Source of the DNA: Planctomycetota bacterium
GTDB taxonomy: Bacteria > Planctomycetota > Planctomycetia > Pirellulales > Pirellulaceae
Reading direction: 5' to 3'
Length of the DNA: 36,912 nucleotides
Assembly: GCA_024277285.1 (NCBI GenBank)
Contig: JAJRVM010000046.1
Span: forward strand, 1-36,912
The notes under the pieces are model-generated. The model did not search any database and was not told where the DNA came from. It was given only the letters and a program-made list of their open reading frames with translations. Shown one piece after another: positions 24,853 to 33,424 of this stretch. How positions within the stretch are numbered: position 1 is the first letter of the stretch; the number at the start of each line of letters is the position of its first letter. The position numbers were made by a program, and so were the translations under genes.

Positions 24853-24870
24853 TGCGGCGTGGCGCTCACA

Positions 24871-25206
24871 TCAGGCATCCGCTTCCGCATCGTTCTCGAG
24901 GGGCGTGCGCACCTGGATTTCGTCACCTTGAACGCGCACGTCGAAGTGGCCGATTTTTATCCGGCGGTTATCGCACCACGTGCCATCGTGCACACAAAAT
25001 CGCCAGGCGTGCCACGGACAGGCAACCGTACCATCCTCGAGAAACCCCTCGGCCAGCGAGGCCCCCATGTGAGGACAACAGTCGTCGATCGCGTAGTATT
25101 GACCGCCGTCATTGAAGACAGCAACCGTCTTGTTACCAACCTGAAACGCCGCACCACGTCCCTCAGGGATCTCTCCTATTTTAGCTACGGTCGTATAATC
25201 AGACAT
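24871..25206 (-). CDS. Rieske [2Fe-2S] ferredoxin
   Basis: This 111-residue soluble Rieske protein has Cys44-x-His46 (CPHMG) and Cys63-x-x-His66 (CPWH), which bind the [2Fe-2S] cluster. The spacing and the flanking DDCCPHMGASL resemble the NirD/BphA3 group of small ferredoxins. It probably donates electrons to an oxygenase or reductase encoded elsewhere, since no such partner is adjacent. The ATG directly follows the TAG of a short upstream frame on the same strand, suggesting coupling if that frame is real. It converges with the UPF0173 gene. Confidence 0.9.
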   Translation of the reverse strand: MSDYTTVAKIGEIPEGRGAAFQVGNKTVAVFNDGGQYYAIDDCCPHMGASLAEGFLEDGTVACPWHAWRFCVHDGTWCDNRRIKIGHFDVRVQGDEIQVRTPLENDAEADA

Positions 25207-25380
25207 CTATGCAGGAACCTCCAGCGTTTTCGTGGTTCGCGTGTTGGCAGTGACCAAGACTTGCTGCCGCAGGTGCTCAAGCGTTGCCAGACAACACGTC
25301 GCATCAGCTTGCCCCGGGGTACGTGTGAATTCCTGGGTCAGCCAACCGGCGCCCGGGAGAACGCCAAACAGGGAAACGAT
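25207..25380 (-). CDS. Possible 57-residue protein with non-standard start
   Basis: On the minus strand a frame with protein-like composition (VSLFGVLPGAGWLTQEFTR... and LATLEHLRQQVLVT) ends in TAG immediately before the Rieske ATG. It is bounded upstream by a stop at about 25395. It has no ATG, GTG or TTG in a suitable place; AGAGGAG lies about 13 bases before an ATC at 25380, which is the best start available. It may be a real small protein with a rare start codon, a decayed gene, or chance. Confidence 0.3.
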   Translation of the reverse strand: MVSLFGVLPGAGWLTQEFTRTPGQADATCCLATLEHLRQQVLVTANTRTTKTLEVPA

Positions 25381-25443
25381 TGTCGCGCGGCAGCTCCTCT
25401 ATGGGTCGGTAAGAAACGGTCGGTAAGAAACGGAGTGTAATCG

Positions 25444-27273
25444 GTGCTCAACAGTAAACTAAAAGACTACCTGACTCGCCACGTGCTGGCAAACGTGCAG
25501 ATGCCAGCCCAATATTTGGGGGGCGAGTTGAACATGGTGCGCAAGAACCACGCCGAGGTTCGTGGCCGACTCTGCATGGCGTTTCCCGACCTTTATACGA
25601 TCGGGACGAGTCATCACGGGCTCCAAGTACTCTATTCACTTATGAATGCGCGTGAGGATTGGTGCTGCGAGCGTGTTTTTGCGCCGTGGGTCGACATGGA
25701 ACAGGCCTTGCGCAAGCACAAACTACCGCTCTACAGCCTCGAAACGTTCACACCTCTGGTACAATTCGACGTTTTGGGATTCTCGCTCCAGTACGAAATG
25801 TCTTGCTCGAATATCCTGACCATGCTGGACCTGGGCGGGATCCCGCTGCGGGCATGCGATCGGACGATGGAGCATCCGCTGGTCATCGCCGGCGGCCCTT
25901 GTGCCCAGAACCCCGAGCCGATGGCGCCGTTCATCGACCTGTTCGTCACCGGCGACGGTGAACCGAGTTTGCCGCGCATCTGCGACCTGTGGCTGGACCT
26001 GAAGAACGATGCGGGGAGCACGCTGGGCGCGGGGCAGGGCAGGGGGGCCAAGGAACAGCGTGAAGAGTTACTGTTGCAATTGGCCACTCAGTTGCCCTTT
26101 TGCTACGTACCACGTTTCTACGAACCGGAGTACCGACAAGGCAAGTTGGTCGCGATGAATCGGCTGCACCCCGAAGTGCCCGAGACGATCGAACCGTCGC
26201 TGCTGCGCGATTTGGATGGCACCCCCTTGCCAACGCGTCCGATTGTTCCCTATGTCGAGTGCGTGCACGACCGCATTGCGATCGAGATCATGCGCGGCTG
26301 CCCATGGCAATGCCGGTTTTGTCAGAGCACGGTCATCAAGCGGCCATTGCGTGTCCGCAGTGTCGACACGATCGTGCAGGGGGCACTCGAAAGCTATCGG
26401 CACACCGGGTTCAACGAGATATCCATTTTGTCGCTCTCGTCAAGTGACTATCCTCATTTTGAAGAACTCGTCCTGAAACTCAAGGAAGTCTTCGGGCCGA
26501 TGGGGGTCAACATCTCGGTTCCAAGCCTCCGCGTGAACGATCAATTACGCAGCATCGCCGAACTGATCGGCAACAAGCGGCGTTCCAGCCTGACACTCGC
26601 TCCCGAAGTGGCGCGCGACGACATGCGCGAACAGATTCGTAAACGCATCAAGAACGACGACCTGTATGAAGGGTGTCGCGTGGCGTTTCGCAACAACTTT
26701 GAAAGTGTCAAACTCTACTTCATGTGCGGCTTGCCGGGTGAACGTCCCACCGATCTGGACGGCATCATCGAGATGGCCGAGACGATCGCGCAGATTGGTA
26801 AGGAAGAGCGTGGACGGTATGCACGGGTTACGGCCAGCGTTTCCAACTTCGTCCCCAAGGCGCACACGCCCTACCAGTGGAACGGCATGCAGACACGCGA
26901 TTATTTCCGTTGGGCACATGAATACCTGTGGCAGAAAAAATCGCTGCGCTGTGTGAAGCTCAAACGCCACGATATCGATACCAGCATGCTCGAGGCCATG
27001 ATCAGCCGGGGGGATCGCCGCGTCGGCGATGCCATCGAGTTGGCCTGGCAACGAGGTGCGCGTATGGACAGCTGGACCGAGCAACTGGACGCCCAACGCT
27101 GGTGGACCGCACTCGCTGACGCGGGTCTCGATTGCGATCAACTGCTACATCAGCCATACGACATCGACGAGCTGTTGCCCTGGGACCACGTGAACGTCAA
27201 ATACGGTCGCACCTTTCTCGAGAAAGAACAGCGGCGCAGTGTCACGCAGTTGGACCAAATGCAAGACCCATAG
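25444..27273 (+). CDS. B12-binding radical SAM protein, TIGR03960-like
   Basis: This 609-residue protein has an N-terminal cobalamin-binding-like region with FPDLYTIGTSHHGLQ and LGFSLQYEMSCSNIL, then the radical SAM core with Cys286, Cys290 and Cys293 (RGCPWQCRFC) for the [4Fe-4S] cluster. SLRVNDQL, TLAPEVARDDMREQI and LYFMCGLPGERPTD are typical of TIGR03960 proteins. Many relatives are fused to or followed by a DUF2344 (TIGR03936) domain; neither is seen here. The reaction is not established; a tRNA or ribosome-related modification is often suspected. Start is GTG with CGGAG upstream. It is divergent from the Rieske gene. Confidence 0.85.
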   Translation: MLNSKLKDYLTRHVLANVQMPAQYLGGELNMVRKNHAEVRGRLCMAFPDLYTIGTSHHGLQVLYSLMNAREDWCCERVFAPWVDMEQALRKHKLPLYSLETFTPLVQFDVLGFSLQYEMSCSNILTMLDLGGIPLRACDRTMEHPLVIAGGPCAQNPEPMAPFIDLFVTGDGEPSLPRICDLWLDLKNDAGSTLGAGQGRGAKEQREELLLQLATQLPFCYVPRFYEPEYRQGKLVAMNRLHPEVPETIEPSLLRDLDGTPLPTRPIVPYVECVHDRIAIEIMRGCPWQCRFCQSTVIKRPLRVRSVDTIVQGALESYRHTGFNEISILSLSSSDYPHFEELVLKLKEVFGPMGVNISVPSLRVNDQLRSIAELIGNKRRSSLTLAPEVARDDMREQIRKRIKNDDLYEGCRVAFRNNFESVKLYFMCGLPGERPTDLDGIIEMAETIAQIGKEERGRYARVTASVSNFVPKAHTPYQWNGMQTRDYFRWAHEYLWQKKSLRCVKLKRHDIDTSMLEAMISRGDRRVGDAIELAWQRGARMDSWTEQLDAQRWWTALADAGLDCDQLLHQPYDIDELLPWDHVNVKYGRTFLEKEQRRSVTQLDQMQDP

Positions 27274-27770
27274 GAATCGAGCCCGAATAGCACTACCGGC
27301 TTCCCTGTGAAGAGTTAGGTCATTTGGCGCATATGGAATGTTGGTGCCACTGCATGCTCGAACGCATTCCCCATCCCGATCAATCTGGCGCTCTTAAACA
27401 TCCAACCAACAGACCGTCGCTCACTGCACGCAGTGCGAACCGGCTGACCGTTTTCCATCTGGCAGCTCGATCGACGCTACGCACGGAAAAGAAGGATAAA
27501 TTTCGACGAAGCATCGACGCGTCGGACCAACCGTGATCGGCGCGAGCTTGACACACCCTACAACTTCGACCGGGCACGGCGCTGCATGTGTTGGATCGAG
27601 CCAAGACGGCAACGGAGTGGAAGGATCCGAGCGAGGGCAAAATTATTTTCACTCGCCGCGGAACAAATGGACTACAATCGCGTAGATAGGTTTAGTGGCC
27701 GTCCCCCCCCGGTTTGTTCAAATTCACTGATTCCGCTGAAGGATAGGCACGAACCTGGCCAGGAGAAGAC
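27274..27770. other. Spacer upstream of the MazG-like gene
   Basis: No gene is supported in these 497 bases; the few open frames lack SD sites and look like chance. TACAAT at about 27672 may be a -10 element for the MazG-like gene, but no well-spaced -35 is seen. An eight-C run lies at about 27703-27712. Confidence 0.5.
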
Positions 27771-28103
27771 ATGAGCGAGCCAAGTCGCGACGGGCGGCGA
27801 GACATCACGCTGGGCGATTTCCAGCAGCTGATTCGCGACATGTACCTGCGCAAGGACGTGGCACGTGGCGTCGACGGCACTTTCATGTGGCTGATGGAGG
27901 AAGTCGGCGAACTTGCGGCCGCGCTGCGCGAGGGGAACCATGAAGACCGCATGGAGGAATTTGCCGACGTGCTGGCTTGGCTCACCACGATCGCCAACGT
28001 GGTGGACGTCGATTTATCCGAGGCCGTGCGGCGAAAATATGGCGACGGCTGTCCTGGCTGCAACCAGTTCGTTTGCGTTTGCGCCGACTCAGGCAAACCA
28101 TAG
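27771..28103 (+). CDS. MazG-like nucleotide pyrophosphohydrolase with C-terminal Cys motif
   Basis: This 110-residue all-alpha NTP pyrophosphatase probably hydrolyses (d)NTPs to monophosphates as a house-cleaning enzyme. The motif EExxE (43-47, EEVGE) and ExxD (63-66, EFAD) supply the magnesium ligands. The end has CPGC and CVC (CPGCNQFVCVC), a Cys cluster that could bind zinc, as in some archaeal and planctomycete MazG-like proteins. AGGAG precedes the ATG. No toxin or phage gene is adjacent. Confidence 0.88.
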   Translation: MSEPSRDGRRDITLGDFQQLIRDMYLRKDVARGVDGTFMWLMEEVGELAAALREGNHEDRMEEFADVLAWLTTIANVVDVDLSEAVRRKYGDGCPGCNQFVCVCADSGKP

Positions 28104-28321
28104 CCCACCCCCCTATTGGTGACACCTAAGGCATGCGTCGCAACCGGCGCGAGTGACAACACCTGGATGCGGACGGAGAGTCCGGATAATGCGGACAGAA
28201 TGGTCGCCGGCGCAAGCAGATTAAGCCGTACAGCGGCAAACAGCCATTCACCAAAGGACCGCGTGGAATTATGCTGGGAGATCCTAGCCGTTTTGCCAAC
28301 TCCGCGCACATTGAACCCACA

Positions 28322-28361
28322 TTTCCAATGACCACTTTCCAATGACCACGTCTCCACAACA
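28322..28361. repeat. Short tandem repeats before the second membrane-protein gene
   Basis: TTTCCAATGACCAC is repeated exactly (28322-28335, 28336-28349) and is followed by two copies of GTCTCCACAA. They lie in the 282-base spacer after the MazG-like gene, about 25 bases before the next start. Nothing else is seen in the spacer. Confidence 0.85.
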
Positions 28362-28385
28362 CGTCTCCACAAGGCTGCCTGCACT

Positions 28386-30629
28386 TTGATTTCCCCACGC
28401 TGCATCACAATCGCAACGCTCCTGCTGCTTGGGCACGGGAGCTTTTTGGCTGCCGGGTCCGCCCCTGCTGACGGGGCGCAAATCGTCGACGTCGAAGTTG
28501 GTCTGGCCGGACATCTCAAAGTCGGCTATTGGGTCCCAGTCCGAGTCACGATCTCCGGTGGTGCAACTGGATTCTCGGGGCATATCGAAATCACCGCCCC
28601 GGATGGTGATGACTTAGAAGCTCGCTTCGTTCCCTCGACGCCCGAGGCGCTGGAAGTAGCGGCGGGCCAGCAATGGGCTGGCTGGCGTTACGTGAAGCTG
28701 GGGCGTGTTCGAGGTGCGGTTCGCATTGCGTTGCGCGACGCGGAGGGGCAGGTTATCGCGAAGCGAACGGCGCGTGACTTGGCCCCACATCCGGCAACTT
28801 GGCAGTGGGTCGTCACCATCGGCACCGACATGGGAGTCCGCGACGCGGCAGTGTTTTTAGCGCGCATGCGCGACGAGCGTGTAGTCTCGAGTGTGTTGAC
28901 CAAAGTGACCGAGTTTCCTGACCAGTGGTTCGGCTACGAGGGTGTCAGTGTATTGTTAGTGCCAACCGGCACGGAGAGTCTGTTAGAACGGTTGAGTGAA
29001 CACCAGTTTGCGGCGCTGATGCAGTGGCTGCGTCTTGGTGGCCGTATGATTCTCTCTGCCGGACACCGGGCGGACAAACTGTTTGCAATCGAGCATCGTT
29101 TCCACATCTTTCGCCCCGGGACGTTCGTCGAGTTTGACGAGTATTGGAAAGCCTCGGGACTGGAGAATTTCGCACATGCAGCGGAGCGCGTGCAGGTGGA
29201 CAAGGCCTCGCCACTGGCCGTGTTCTCGGAGCTTCGCGGGCGCATTCTATGCCTGGAAGGGGCGGGCGGCACCGACGACCGCGCACTCGTGACGCAGTAT
29301 CCCGTTGGATTGGGCAGTGTCACCTACGTTGCATTGGACCTCGATTTGCCCCCTTTGGCCGGTTGGCCAGCGAGGCCTCGGTTGCTCGCACGACTACTAC
29401 AGACCCGAAGTGAAGATGATGGCAGACACAGCGACCAGGACATGAGACAGGTGACGCATGTCGGTTTCAACGACCTTTCGGGACAACTGCGCGCTGCGCT
29501 CGATCAATTCCCGGGGGTCACATTGGTGCACTTTTCCTGGATCGCAGCCCTGTTGGTCGCCTACATTTTGATGATGGGGCCAATTGATTTCTTCGGACTG
29601 CGTCGCCTCGGCCGCCCGCAATGGACTTGGGTCACGTTTCCACTGATCGTGATTTTGTTCTGCGGCATTGCCGTCTGGCTTTCACGGCACCTGAAAGGTT
29701 CCGTATTGGAAGTCAATCATGTTGACATCGTCGATATCGATTTAGCAGATCAGTTGGTGCGAGGCACCACCTGGGCCAGCATCTACAGCCCTGACACAAC
29801 CACTCTGAGTATCGCGGTGAAGCCCGTTCCGACTTGGCCCAAACCCGATGCAACGACCGACCAGCGACACACCGGCGAGGTGCTGTTGTCGTGGCAAGGC
29901 CTTCCCGGATCAGGGCTAGGCGGCATGAACACCACGACGGCGGTCGATGTCCTGCGCGCCGAATACCGAGTGCGTTACCCACGGGCTTCAAACACGATGG
30001 CCGTGGCGAACGGTCCCAAAGGGCCGCAACTGGAAGGGCTGCCGATTCATACGGCCTCATCCAAAGGGATCGTGGCGCGCTGGACCGCCACGACGTCGCT
30101 CCGAGCCGACGGGAAGCTCGTTGCTAATTCGCTCGAACTGCTCGAAGGTGTGGTGACCAATCCGCTTGACGTGAAATTATCCCATTGCCAAGTCTGCTAT
30201 CAGAATTGGGTATACACGCTCGAACGTCCCTTGGCACCCGGCGCGTCGGCTCGATTGGGCAACTCTCAACCGCTGGACCTGCGTTGGCGTTTGACACGAC
30301 GCAGCGTCGTTGGTGCCGAGGAAATTGGCTCAGCATGGCAGACCGACGACCTCTCGGACGTCGACCGCATCCTGGAAATACTGATGTTCTACGGCGCTGC
30401 GGGTGGACGCACTTACACCGGCCTATCACATAATTACCAAGGCTTTGTCGACCTCAGTGGACTTCTACACAGCGGCCGCGCAATCCTGGTCGGGCGCAGC
30501 AAGCAGCCAGCCAGCCAACTGCGACTGACCACAAGCGCGACGGCCGACGATCCGAACCTCGAAGCCGCCGGGAAACAGCGGCATTGGACTTATTATCGTA
30601 TTGTGATTCCCGTCCACGTCCCAGACTGA
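28386..30629 (+). CDS. Membrane protein with GATase-like domain, partner of the second ABC ATPase
   Basis: This 747-residue protein has an N-terminal signal peptide (ITIATLLLLGHGSFLAAGSAPA) and a beta domain. A GATase-like region carries LMQWLRLGGRMILSAGH and GLGSVTYVALDLDLPPL. A membrane helix pair follows (FSWIAALLVAYILMMGPIDFF and WVTFPLIVILFCGIAVWL), and beta domains close the protein. It is a diverged paralogue of the 5.1-7.7 kb protein: both have the GATase-like part, then P-(I/V)-(D/N)-(F/W) after the first helix, a (V/L)GR(V/P)(E/Q)W(A/T)WV linker and a second helix. Start is TTG with a weak AAGG upstream; a later start is possible. The ABC ATPase starts 63 bases after it. Function is unknown. 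Confidence 0.7.
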   Translation: MISPRCITIATLLLLGHGSFLAAGSAPADGAQIVDVEVGLAGHLKVGYWVPVRVTISGGATGFSGHIEITAPDGDDLEARFVPSTPEALEVAAGQQWAGWRYVKLGRVRGAVRIALRDAEGQVIAKRTARDLAPHPATWQWVVTIGTDMGVRDAAVFLARMRDERVVSSVLTKVTEFPDQWFGYEGVSVLLVPTGTESLLERLSEHQFAALMQWLRLGGRMILSAGHRADKLFAIEHRFHIFRPGTFVEFDEYWKASGLENFAHAAERVQVDKASPLAVFSELRGRILCLEGAGGTDDRALVTQYPVGLGSVTYVALDLDLPPLAGWPARPRLLARLLQTRSEDDGRHSDQDMRQVTHVGFNDLSGQLRAALDQFPGVTLVHFSWIAALLVAYILMMGPIDFFGLRRLGRPQWTWVTFPLIVILFCGIAVWLSRHLKGSVLEVNHVDIVDIDLADQLVRGTTWASIYSPDTTTLSIAVKPVPTWPKPDATTDQRHTGEVLLSWQGLPGSGLGGMNTTTAVDVLRAEYRVRYPRASNTMAVANGPKGPQLEGLPIHTASSKGIVARWTATTSLRADGKLVANSLELLEGVVTNPLDVKLSHCQVCYQNWVYTLERPLAPGASARLGNSQPLDLRWRLTRRSVVGAEEIGSAWQTDDLSDVDRILEILMFYGAAGGRTYTGLSHNYQGFVDLSGLLHSGRAILVGRSKQPASQLRLTTSATADDPNLEAAGKQRHWTYYRIVIPVHVPD

Positions 30630-30692
30630 CCCACAGAATCAGACGGATCACTTCAGGCTGGGTGTCGCATCCTCGTGCGGCATACCGACTGA

Positions 30693-31676
30693 ATGCCCCG
30701 AAGTTCCGCAACGCCTTCATCGCAACATGAAAGTGCTCTCGACGTGATAAAAACACACGACTTGACAAAGAAATACGGCGATTCCTACGCGATTCAATCG
30801 ATCGAACTCGAACTTAACGAGGGCGATCTGTTCGGCTTCATCGGGCCCAACGGCGCAGGAAAGACGACCACGATGCGAATCATTGCCACACTGTTGAATC
30901 CGACATGGGGCGAGGCGTACGTTTGTGGAAACTCGATCTACACGCAACCGAAGGAGATTCGCCGCCTGGTTGGTTACATGCCCGATTTCTTCGGCGTGTA
31001 CGATGACATGAAGGTAATCGAGTACCTCGAGTTCTTTGCCGCGGCATATCGCATCAAGGGCCCCGAACGACGCCGCGTCTGCAACGAAAAACTGGAAGTT
31101 GTCGACCTTGATTTCAAACGGGATGCGTACGCCAACACCCTCTCTCGCGGCCAAACCCAACGACTCGGCTTGGCACGCGTACTGCTGCACGACCCGCAGG
31201 TCCTGCTGCTTGACGAACCGCTCAGTGGCCTCGATCCCCGCGCTCGAATCGAAATGCGCAACTTGCTCCGACGACTCGGTGAATTGGGTAAAACCATCAT
31301 TGTGTCGAGCCATATCCTGCCCGAACTGGCCGATATTTGCAACAAGATCGGTATCATCGACAAGGGCGTAATGACGTATAATGCGGAAGTTTCCGAAGTG
31401 CTGCGGAATGTACGCGAGAATATTGTGCTGCGGGTTCGCGTCACCGATCGCACCGACGAAGCCGCGCAGCTGATCCAGGAACACGTGACCGTCGAAAGCG
31501 TACGGATGGATCAACCCACAATCGTGGTCACGCTGAAGAAGGATATCGAAGACCCGAGCGACTTGCCGACCATGCTCATCGCAAAAGGGTTCAAGCTGAT
31601 ATCGTTCAGCGAAGAAGAAGTGAATTTGGAATCGGCATTCATGGCACTCACACAAGGGATGGGCAACAAAACCTGA
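30693..31676 (+). CDS. ABC transporter ATP-binding protein, second module
   Basis: This 327-residue ATPase has Walker A GPNGAGKT, signature LSRGQTQR, Walker B VLLLDEPLSGLDPRAR and SSHIL. It is clearly related to the 7.7 kb ATPase: both have GYMPD(N/F)FGVYD and AAYRIK. It follows the 747-aa membrane protein. No permease lies beside it; the next gene, pcm, starts 31 bases later and is likely on the same mRNA. The N-terminal 17 residues before VIKTHDLTKKYG are not conserved-looking, so a GTG at codon 18 could be the true start. Confidence 0.88.
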   Translation: MPRSSATPSSQHESALDVIKTHDLTKKYGDSYAIQSIELELNEGDLFGFIGPNGAGKTTTMRIIATLLNPTWGEAYVCGNSIYTQPKEIRRLVGYMPDFFGVYDDMKVIEYLEFFAAAYRIKGPERRRVCNEKLEVVDLDFKRDAYANTLSRGQTQRLGLARVLLHDPQVLLLDEPLSGLDPRARIEMRNLLRRLGELGKTIIVSSHILPELADICNKIGIIDKGVMTYNAEVSEVLRNVRENIVLRVRVTDRTDEAAQLIQEHVTVESVRMDQPTIVVTLKKDIEDPSDLPTMLIAKGFKLISFSEEEVNLESAFMALTQGMGNKT

Positions 31677-31707
31677 GTTGCCGAACCGCGGCAGGAGAGC
31701 CACCGCA

Positions 31708-32979
31708 GTGGAGAGCGAACACGCGATGCAATGTGCAACCAACAGACTCATGGCGAGTTGGACGTTTGTCGCCGTGGCGCTACTACTGGCATGCCAAGTG
31801 CCACCTGCCACGGTAACCGCTCAGACGCGCGACCGGTTCGAGCCGGCACGTAAGCGCATGGTGCAAAATGCCGTCGTCAAGTCGGGCGTCAAGAACCGGC
31901 GTGTGATCGAAGCGATGCAGGCGACGCCGCGTCACGAGTTCGTGCCACGACTCTCGCGGCGGTTGGCCTATGAGGACATGGCCCTGCCGATCGGCGACAA
32001 GCAGACGATTTCATCGCCGTTCATCGTCGCGTTCATGACCGAAGCACTTGCTCCACAGCCGAGCGACCGCGTGCTGGAGATTGGCACCGGCAGTGGCTAC
32101 CAGGCAGCCGTACTGAGCCCCTTGGTGCGTGATGTCTACACGATCGAAATCGTCGAATCGCTCGGCCGCTCGGCCAGCAAGACGCTCGAGCGACTCCGTT
32201 ACAAGAATGTACACACGTTGATCGGCGATGGCTTCAAGGGCTGGCCCGAACATGCTCCGTTCGACAAGATCATCGTCACCTGCTCGCCCGAAAATGTACC
32301 CAAACCACTGGTGAATCAATTGCGCGAGGGCGGGTTGATCGTGGTCCCAGTCGGACACCGGTACCAACAGACACTCTACCTGATGCGCAAACGCGACGGC
32401 AGGCTCCAGCAGGAAGCACTGCGTCCCACTCTGTTTGTCCCCATGACCGGCACCGCCGAAGATACACGGCAAGTAAAACCCAATCCCGAGAATCCAACAC
32501 TCGCCAACCGTGGCTTTGAAAAGCCGGCACTCGAGACCGGCTTCGTGCCCGATTGGTACTACCAGCGACAAGCCAAACAGATCGCCGACTCCCAAGCGCC
32601 CGAAGGCCAGCACTATTTGCAAATCAAGAATAGCGAGCCGGGCAAACCAGGTTTGGCGATGCAAGGGTTCCCGATCGCCGGGCGCAAGATCGCGCGTTTG
32701 GAAATCTCCGGATGGGTGCAATACGACAACGTGCGCCGCGGGCGTGGCAAAGACGAATTCGCCGCGATCGTCGTCACGTTTTACGACAGCAACCGCACGC
32801 CGTTGGGCAACCGCTGGATCGGTCCGTTTCAAGGCAGCGAGTCGTGGCATCAGAAGACCGAGGTGATTCGAGTGCCTCCCGAAGCGACCGAAGCGATTCT
32901 GCGTATCGGCCTGTTTGGTGCCACCGGCGAAATCGGCTTCGACCACATCCGCATCCGCCCCGCCAAGCAAACGCCATAA
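31708..32979 (+). CDS. pcm: Exported protein-L-isoaspartate O-methyltransferase with extra C-terminal domain
   Basis: PCMT methylates isoaspartyl residues in aged proteins, starting their repair, with S-adenosylmethionine. Residues from about 45 to 255 carry the family pattern: VIEAMQATPRHEFVP, YEDMALPIGDKQTIS, and motif I VLEIGTGSGYQAAVLSPL. Unusual points: a signal peptide (SWTFVAVALLLACQ...TVTAQ) sends it out of the cytoplasm, and about 165 residues follow the enzyme, with a beta-sandwich look (GWVQYDNVRRGRG, VTFYDSNRTPLGN, LRIGLFGATGEIGFDHIRI), like a carbohydrate-binding module. Usual PCMT is about 210-230 residues; this one has 423. AGGAGAG eight bases before the GTG at 31708 decides the start. 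Confidence 0.88.
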   Translation: MESEHAMQCATNRLMASWTFVAVALLLACQVPPATVTAQTRDRFEPARKRMVQNAVVKSGVKNRRVIEAMQATPRHEFVPRLSRRLAYEDMALPIGDKQTISSPFIVAFMTEALAPQPSDRVLEIGTGSGYQAAVLSPLVRDVYTIEIVESLGRSASKTLERLRYKNVHTLIGDGFKGWPEHAPFDKIIVTCSPENVPKPLVNQLREGGLIVVPVGHRYQQTLYLMRKRDGRLQQEALRPTLFVPMTGTAEDTRQVKPNPENPTLANRGFEKPALETGFVPDWYYQRQAKQIADSQAPEGQHYLQIKNSEPGKPGLAMQGFPIAGRKIARLEISGWVQYDNVRRGRGKDEFAAIVVTFYDSNRTPLGNRWIGPFQGSESWHQKTEVIRVPPEATEAILRIGLFGATGEIGFDHIRIRPAKQTP

Positions 32980-33424
32980 ACGTACGTGGGGTATGCCAAG
33001 CTCGCCTCCCTCCCTCCCAGCCGGCAGATCGACCGACCTGCCAGGCAACGCAGGTGGACTGCCAAAAACTTGCTGATCTGTGGTGGTTCTGCTTATCCCG
33101 TTTTGGTTCCGCGAGCGAGCGGTCGATGTGGGGAGCGCAGGCAAGCAGCCAGCGGGGGAAGTGGGGTATCCTACCCAGCCGGGAAAAGCAGCGCACTTTA
33201 CTTGAATTGCATGCTACGCTTGTTAAACTAGGTCGGTATACATGTTGGGCGGGCCGATTATCCCCCCCGATCGATCTAATCGTCACTTTCAGAGCGGCTG
33301 GCCGGTTTGGTCCGTAGCTGCATGCAAGTGAGTTGTTGACTTTGAGTTGAATGTGACATTGTGGACTTGTGGCCAACGCCGCGCGATTCGCGGCGGGCCC
33401 ATCTTGTTGAGGGGAGCTAAAGAG
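32980..33424. other. Spacer upstream of the TIGR03000 gene
   Basis: No gene is supported in these 445 bases. A lone TTGACT near 33335 could be a -35 element for the downstream gene, but no matching TATAAT lies at the right distance. GAGGGGAG near 33411-33418 serves as the SD for the next gene. Confidence 0.5.

Noticed and set aside
27324..27536. 70-codon frame after the radical SAM gene
   Set aside because: No SD, no recognisable motif and overlapping frames on the other strand.
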